A DNA stretch of 64,000 nucleotides from Variovorax sp. N23 (GTDB lineage: Bacteria; Pseudomonadota; Gammaproteobacteria; Burkholderiales; Burkholderiaceae_C): assembly GCF_025486315.1 (NCBI RefSeq), contig NZ_JAOOPY010000002.1:124001-188000 (forward strand), in the 5' to 3' direction. The notes under the pieces were generated by a model. That model was not told the origin of the DNA, did not search any database, and worked only from the letters and a program-made list of their open reading frames with translations. Position 1 is the first letter of the stretch, and each line of letters begins with the position of its first letter. Of this stretch, positions 60,290 to 64,000 are shown piece after piece. The translations under genes were made by a program, and so were the position numbers.

Positions 60290-60751
60290 TTACTGCGCCG
60301 CGGGCGTTGCCTGGTCGGCGGCGGCGCTGCCAGTGGTGCCTTGCACGCGCTGCAGCTCGGCCGTGTAGACGCCGTTGTGGCGGGCGCGCTGGTAGGCGGC
60401 GAGCTGCTTGGCGTAGGCTGGTGCGTTGCTCTGGGCCGTGTCGGCCAGCGAGGCCGTTTCCAGGCCGGCGCGGCGCCACAGGTTCAGGTCGGCCTGCACC
60501 TCGGCGCGGCTGAGCGTGCCGGCGGCGTTGCCGGCCGAGGCCTGCGTGCCGACCCAGGCTTCGGGCGCTGCCGCAGCGACGCGGGCGTTGCGCTGCAGGT
60601 CGGCGGCGACGTCGGCGCGGCTGACGGCACCGGTGGCGGCGATCGGCGTGCCGACCCAGGCTTCGGCGGGAACGGTCTGCGCGGCCGCGGTGCCGGCCGT
60701 GCCGGCGGCAACGACCAGGGCGGAGAGGGCGAGGAGGTGCTTGGCTTGCAT
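60290..60751 (-). CDS. DUF4148 domain-containing secreted protein with an internal duplication
   Basis: 153 residues from the ATG at 60751 with a Sec signal (AKHLLALSALVVAAGTAGTA). The motif SRADVAADLQRNARVAAAAP is the DUF4148 core (SRAxVxADL). It occurs twice: EAWVGTPIAATGAVSRADVA and again EAWVGTQASAGNAAGTLSRA. A tail resembling ...YAKQLAAYQRARHNGV follows. Function unknown; widespread in Burkholderiales as small periplasmic proteins. Followed by doxX 3 bp later. Confidence 0.85.
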   Translation of the reverse strand: MQAKHLLALSALVVAAGTAGTAAAQTVPAEAWVGTPIAATGAVSRADVAADLQRNARVAAAAPEAWVGTQASAGNAAGTLSRAEVQADLNLWRRAGLETASLADTAQSNAPAYAKQLAAYQRARHNGVYTAELQRVQGTTGSAAADQATPAAQ

Positions 60752-60861
60752 GGTGAAGAGTCCTTTGGTTGTTCGTGCCGTTGCCGATGAAAGGCGATGG
60801 CTGGGCAACGAAGTCTCTTCGCTGACGTCGCCGCGCGATGTGCGCTGGCGCACCTCTTTCC

Positions 60862-62511
60862 TCAGGTCGTTTCGGCAGCGGGCCGTGCCGGACGCGGCAC
60901 ATGCAGCACCTCGATCGGCTCGGCGCGTCCACGCAACTGCACCGTGTGTGCGGCACCGAAGCGGTCGGCCATGTCGGCCTGTCGGGCCGCGAACACCGAG
61001 ACCACCAGCCGCGCATCGGCCGCCTTCGAATGGTCCTGCAGCCGGCTCGCGGTGTTGACCACCTCGCCCACGGCGGTGAAGGTGGTCGTCTCAAGGTAGC
61101 CCACTTCGCCGACGGCGGTGCGCCCGGCGTGCAGGCCCATGCCGAAGTCGAGCCGGTGGCCGAACTGGGCCTCGAAGCCGGCGCCCCAGGCGTCCATGCG
61201 CTCGCCGATCCGCGCGGCGGCGTCCATGGCCTGGCGGCAGGCCGTGGGCAGGTCGACATCCAGCCCGAAGATCGCCATCACGCTGTCGCCGATGAACTGG
61301 TTGGGCACGCCGCCGCTGTCGCGCACCGCGGCACCGACGGTGGCGAAGTAGCGCTCCAGCAGGTAGGCCAGGTCGAAGGGCCACTGGTTCTCCGACAGGC
61401 CCGACCAGCGCCGCAGGTCGACGAAGAGGATCGCCACGTCGCGCTCGCGGCCGAAGCGGGCCGGCTGCGTGGCGGCGCCGGTCTCGAACAGCGGCGTGAC
61501 TGCGAGTTCGCCCTGCGGCCGCAACTGGCAGGCCAGGCGCACGTCGGCCGGTGCGCGCACGCGGGCCAGCGTGCGGCGCTCGTCGCGGCCCGGCGCGTCG
61601 AGGTGTTCCGGCGGGCCGCTCACGCGCACGCGGCAGGTCGAGCAGCGCGCCCGGCCGCCGCACACCGACAGGTGCGCGATGCCGTGCGCGCGGCTGGCAT
61701 CGAGCACGCTCCAGCCGCGCGGCACGTGCACGCTGCGTTCGGGGTAGCGCAGCACGATCGATGCGCCGGGCCGGCGCTCGCGGCGCAGGCGCAGCCCGCG
61801 CGCCGCGAACACGGCGAGCAGCAGCAGGCCGTAGAACAGTTCGATGTGGCGCTCGGCCCGGTCGATGGCCACGCCCTGCGCCGGCGTGGGCACCTGCGGC
61901 GGCATCACGCCCGACCATTGCAGCTCGCGGCCCATGCCGAGGAAGCCGGCCGCGGCCAGCACCGGCAGCAGCACCGCTGCCACGAGCAGCAGGTGCGAAT
62001 GCCGCCGGTAGCCGGGCCGTGCCCGCAGCGCCAGGTGCACGCCGAGACAGCCATGCGCCCAGGCGGCGGCCATCAGGGCGAACTGGCCCCCCGCCCCGCC
62101 GATGCTCCACAGCCCACGCACCACGCGCGCATACGACGGCTGGAGCGCGAAGGCCTCGTAGGCCCAGCGCATGGCGCTCAGGTGCGATGCCAGCAGCAGC
62201 GGCAGCGAGAAGCCCAGCAGCAGCCGCACCGCCTCGATCGGCGGCATGCGCAGGCTGCGGCGCTCCCACGCGCCCTGCAGCGCCAGCACCAAGTGCGTGG
62301 CGGCCGCACCGTACAGCAGCAGCGTGCCCGGCAGGCTGTGCCAGAAGCCGTGCACCGCCCGCAGCACCGCTTCGGCGAAGGCCAGCGACACCAGGCCCAG
62401 CGCATGGTTCAGCAGATGGCCGGTGACGTAGCCCAGCAGAATCAGGCCGCTGGTCCACCGCAGGTTCCGCCGTGTGGGCAGGGCGAGTCGGGGCGGGGAA
62501 CGGACGGGCAT
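60862..62511 (-). CDS. Membrane cytochrome-like / 2Fe-2S ferredoxin / class III nucleotide cyclase fusion
   Basis: 549 residues. Residues 15-230: about five to six membrane helices resembling a fumarate/succinate cytochrome b anchor, with several membrane His (GHLLNHALGL, VHGFWHSLPG, ASHLSAMRW, AHGCLGVHLALR) that could bind haem. Residues 250-340: plant-type ferredoxin with CGGRARCSTC (Cys-x5-Cys-x2-Cys) and a fourth Cys in RLACQLRP. Residues 355-545: cyclase domain, with metal Asp in LFVDLRRWSGLSE and FIGDSVMAIFG and catalytic Asn/Arg in GEVVNTASRL. The usual adenine-contact Lys is Gln (NQFIGD). Probably makes a cyclic nucleotide under redox control. Divergent from a CRP-like gene. Confidence 0.85.
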   Translation of the reverse strand: MPVRSPPRLALPTRRNLRWTSGLILLGYVTGHLLNHALGLVSLAFAEAVLRAVHGFWHSLPGTLLLYGAAATHLVLALQGAWERRSLRMPPIEAVRLLLGFSLPLLLASHLSAMRWAYEAFALQPSYARVVRGLWSIGGAGGQFALMAAAWAHGCLGVHLALRARPGYRRHSHLLLVAAVLLPVLAAAGFLGMGRELQWSGVMPPQVPTPAQGVAIDRAERHIELFYGLLLLAVFAARGLRLRRERRPGASIVLRYPERSVHVPRGWSVLDASRAHGIAHLSVCGGRARCSTCRVRVSGPPEHLDAPGRDERRTLARVRAPADVRLACQLRPQGELAVTPLFETGAATQPARFGRERDVAILFVDLRRWSGLSENQWPFDLAYLLERYFATVGAAVRDSGGVPNQFIGDSVMAIFGLDVDLPTACRQAMDAAARIGERMDAWGAGFEAQFGHRLDFGMGLHAGRTAVGEVGYLETTTFTAVGEVVNTASRLQDHSKAADARLVVSVFAARQADMADRFGAAHTVQLRGRAEPIEVLHVPRPARPAAETT

Positions 62512-62524
62512 GCAGGCGGCTCGA

Positions 62525-62563
62525 AGGGGCGCCCGAGCATAATCCGCGCGCCCTGGCGCCCCT
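62525..62563. promoter_or_regulatory. 9-bp inverted repeat in the cyclase/CRP divergent promoter
   Basis: AGGGGCGCC and GGCGCCCCT, 21 bp apart, within the 57-bp gap. They flank CATAAT, a possible -10 for the CRP-like gene. The repeat is GC-rich, so chance is more likely than for the AT-rich palindromes in this window. Confidence 0.35.
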
Positions 62564-62568
62564 CACGC

Positions 62569-63288
62569 ATGCCCCACACCACTGTCCGTTCTTCCCTTGC
62601 GCTGCGCCGGGTCGCCCTGTTCGACGCGCTGCCCGACGACCGGCTCGACCGCGTGGCGCAGGCCTGCCGCTGGCAGAGCGTCGAGGCCGGCCAGCCGCTG
62701 GTGCTGCGGGCGCAGGACGAGGGCGACGTCTACTTCATCGTGTCGGGGCGCGTGCGCATCACCACCTACGCGGCCAGCGGACGACAGGTCACCTTCCGCG
62801 ACTGCGGGGAGGGCGAGCTGTTCGGCGAACTGGCGGCCATCGACGGCGGCCCGCGCTCGGCCGACGTGCTCACGCTGCAGCCCAGCGTGCTGGCCAGCCT
62901 GCCACCGGCCGACTTCCGCGCGCTGCTGCGCGAGGAGCCGCCGCTGGCCGAGCGCGTGATGCTTCGCCTGGCCTCGCTGGTGCGCCAGCTGTCCGAACGC
63001 ATCGTCGACCTCAGCACGCTCGAGGTGCCGCAGCGCCTGCAGGCCGAGCTGCTGCGCCTGGCGCAGGCCGCCGGCGTGGCCGACAACCGCGCCCGGCTGG
63101 AGCCGTCGCCCAAGCACGCGGCGCTGGCCAGCCAGATCAGCACCAACCGCGAACAGGTCACGCGCGAGCTGAACGCGCTGGTGCGCCAGGGCGTGCTGCA
63201 GAAGGACGGCAAGGCGCTGGTGGTGGCGGACGTGCAGCACCTGGCGCGCGCCGTGGCGAACGCGCGCGGCGACGCGGCCACCCTGTAA
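62569..63288 (+). CDS. CRP-like transcriptional regulator retaining cyclic-nucleotide contacts
   Basis: 239 residues. The beta roll keeps GELFGELAAIDGGPRSADVL, with the Gly-Glu and Arg-Ser that hold the cyclic phosphate in E. coli CRP. On the dimer helix the Ser128 equivalent is present (QLSERIV), but Thr127 is Leu. The HTH SQISTNREQVTRELNALVRQ has the R-E-x3-R pattern of CRP, so a TGTGA-like target is expected. It begins 57 bp from the divergent cyclase fusion, suggesting a producer-receiver pair. ATG at 62569; no strong ribosome site. Confidence 0.88.
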   Translation: MPHTTVRSSLALRRVALFDALPDDRLDRVAQACRWQSVEAGQPLVLRAQDEGDVYFIVSGRVRITTYAASGRQVTFRDCGEGELFGELAAIDGGPRSADVLTLQPSVLASLPPADFRALLREEPPLAERVMLRLASLVRQLSERIVDLSTLEVPQRLQAELLRLAQAAGVADNRARLEPSPKHAALASQISTNREQVTRELNALVRQGVLQKDGKALVVADVQHLARAVANARGDAATL

Positions 63289-63334
63289 GCACCCCCTGAA
63301 GGCTTGCGCTGCCGCGTCAACTCTCCTAGACTTC

Positions 63335-63352
63335 ATCCACGTATATGTGGAT
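63335..63352. promoter_or_regulatory. Palindrome ATCCAC-GTATAT-GTGGAT, candidate GntR operator
   Basis: Perfect 6-base arms in the AT-rich leader of the GntR-family gene, just after a possible promoter (TTGCGC, 17 bp, TAGACT at 63304-63332). A position overlapping the expected transcription start suits autorepression. Inferred. Confidence 0.45.
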
Positions 63353-63403
63353 ACAAAGTTACATTCAGAATTATTCGAGTGTGTCGTCGGCCGGGCGTCG
63401 CGC

Positions 63404-64000
63404 ATGATCGACATCCACCGCCTGACCGGCCTGACGGCGTCGTTCACCGCCGAGGAAGAGGCCTACAGCCACATCATCCAGCGCATCCGCAGCGGGCAAT
63501 ACCGTGCGGGCGATCGCCTGATTCCTGAGGAAATCGCCACGGAGATCGGCACCAGCCGCATGCCGGTGCGCGAGGCCTTTCGCCGGCTGGCGACCGAGGG
63601 CCTGGTCGACATCCGGCCGCACCGCGGGGCGGTGGTTCGCAAATTGTCGACCGCCGAAATGGTCGAGGTGTTCCAAATGCGCGCCGTGCTGGAGGGCCTG
63701 GCGGCGCGGGTCGCTTTCAGCACCATTCAGGAAAAGCACATTGCGGTGCTGGACGATCTGATCGGGCAAATGGAATTGGCCGAGGATGATGTCCAGGAAT
63801 GGGTGTCGCTGCACCGCCAATTCCATGAATACCTGTGCTCGCTGAGCCACAACCCGCGCCTGATGCGGCAGATCTCGTCGCTGCATTCGGTGGTCGAGCC
63901 GCACATGCGGCTGTGGCTGGAGAAGTCGGACAGTCCCCACCGCTCGCGCAGCGCGCACGGCTACGTCATCGATGCCTTGCGGGCCGGGCCGGCGGAAGAG
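63404..64000 (+). CDS. GntR-family (FCD) transcriptional regulator, 5' part
   Basis: The right window edge cuts this gene after 199 codons. It has a GntR winged helix: YSHIIQRIRSGQYRAGDRLI, ATEIGTSRMPVREAFRRLAT and VDIRPHRGAVVRKL. The FCD ligand domain begins with VFQMRAVLEGLAARVAF and continues with DVQEWVSLHRQFHEYLCSLS, whose Asp/His are typical metal ligands. FCD regulators respond to carboxylates and repress neighbouring catabolic genes, which would lie to the right. ATG at 63404 (MIDIHRLTGLT). Confidence 0.88.
   Translation, partial: MIDIHRLTGLTASFTAEEEAYSHIIQRIRSGQYRAGDRLIPEEIATEIGTSRMPVREAFRRLATEGLVDIRPHRGAVVRKLSTAEMVEVFQMRAVLEGLAARVAFSTIQEKHIAVLDDLIGQMELAEDDVQEWVSLHRQFHEYLCSLSHNPRLMRQISSLHSVVEPHMRLWLEKSDSPHRSRSAHGYVIDALRAGPAEE

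Noticed and set aside
60838..62568. Long plus-strand extension upstream of the CRP-like gene that would give an 816-residue protein
   Set aside because: Everything before MPHTTVRSS is antisense to the cyclase fusion and has the composition of shadow sequence; the regulator homology begins at 62569.

Overview
The window comes from a GC-rich beta-proteobacterium, most likely a Comamonadaceae member close to Variovorax or Acidovorax. Four things point there: two orphan Bug-type tricarboxylate-transporter binding proteins, DUF1840 and DUF4148 genes, a branched-chain-type ABC cluster built together with acyl-CoA ligases, and a GC-rich intergenic repeat (CCCCCTTGAGGGGG followed by GCGCC-GCA-GGCGC) of a kind I remember from this family. 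Nothing looks like a phage, plasmid, IS element or CRISPR array. It reads as ordinary chromosome, rich in catabolic and signalling genes.

Layout. 1-5.2 kb: a cut MarR-like gene and a fused flavin monooxygenase/old-yellow-enzyme gene of the 2-aminobenzoyl-/salicylyl-CoA type, divergent from a cyclopropane-fatty-acid-synthase-like methyltransferase and a DUF1840 gene, then a Bug protein. 5.2-11.9 kb: TPP-dependent dehydrogenase E1 beta and alpha, an AcoR-like regulator that lacks its AAA+ domain, a divergent PQQ/cytochrome c alcohol dehydrogenase, and a second Bug protein. 12-17.2 kb: a short-chain dehydrogenase, a cytosine-deaminase-like amidohydrolase, a broken glycosyltransferase, a ParD-like/methionine aminopeptidase pair and a GNAT acetyltransferase.

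17.3-27.5 kb: a tight operon of acyl-CoA ligase, LivG, LivH, LivM, binding protein, LivF and PaaK-like ligase. It is divergent from a Crp/Fnr-type regulator that is coupled to a short-chain dehydrogenase. It looks like uptake plus CoA activation of an organic (perhaps aromatic) acid. 27.5-36.4 kb: tRNA-Gly(GCC), a class II aldolase, a GhrA-type reductase, an AraC regulator, an M20 peptidase, and a MocR regulator divergent from gabT-gabD (4-aminobutyrate to succinate).

36.6-51.4 kb is mainly signalling: a small-protein/KaiC-like ATPase/hybrid histidine kinase operon, two hydrolases (one with a Tat-lipoprotein leader), a 2146-residue kinase-like/AAA/GAF/PAS/histidine-kinase/receiver protein, a degenerate receiver, an OmpR-type regulator, a CDF metal transporter coupled to a DUF4189 gene, and a GNAT gene. 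51.4-59.9 kb is a complete high-affinity K+ system, kdpFABCDE. A KdpE-like site lies in front of it and an extra 44-codon membrane-peptide gene is coupled to kdpF. 59.9-64 kb: DoxX and DUF4148 genes, a membrane cytochrome-like/ferredoxin/nucleotide-cyclase fusion divergent from a CRP-like regulator that keeps most cyclic-nucleotide contacts, and a GntR/FCD regulator cut by the right edge.

The most unusual items are the ferredoxin-cyclase/CRP pair, the KaiC-like/histidine-kinase operon, the ParD-like/Map pair under a perfect 31-bp palindrome, the extra small ORF at the head of kdp, and the Tat-lipoprotein alpha/beta hydrolase with a second internal start.
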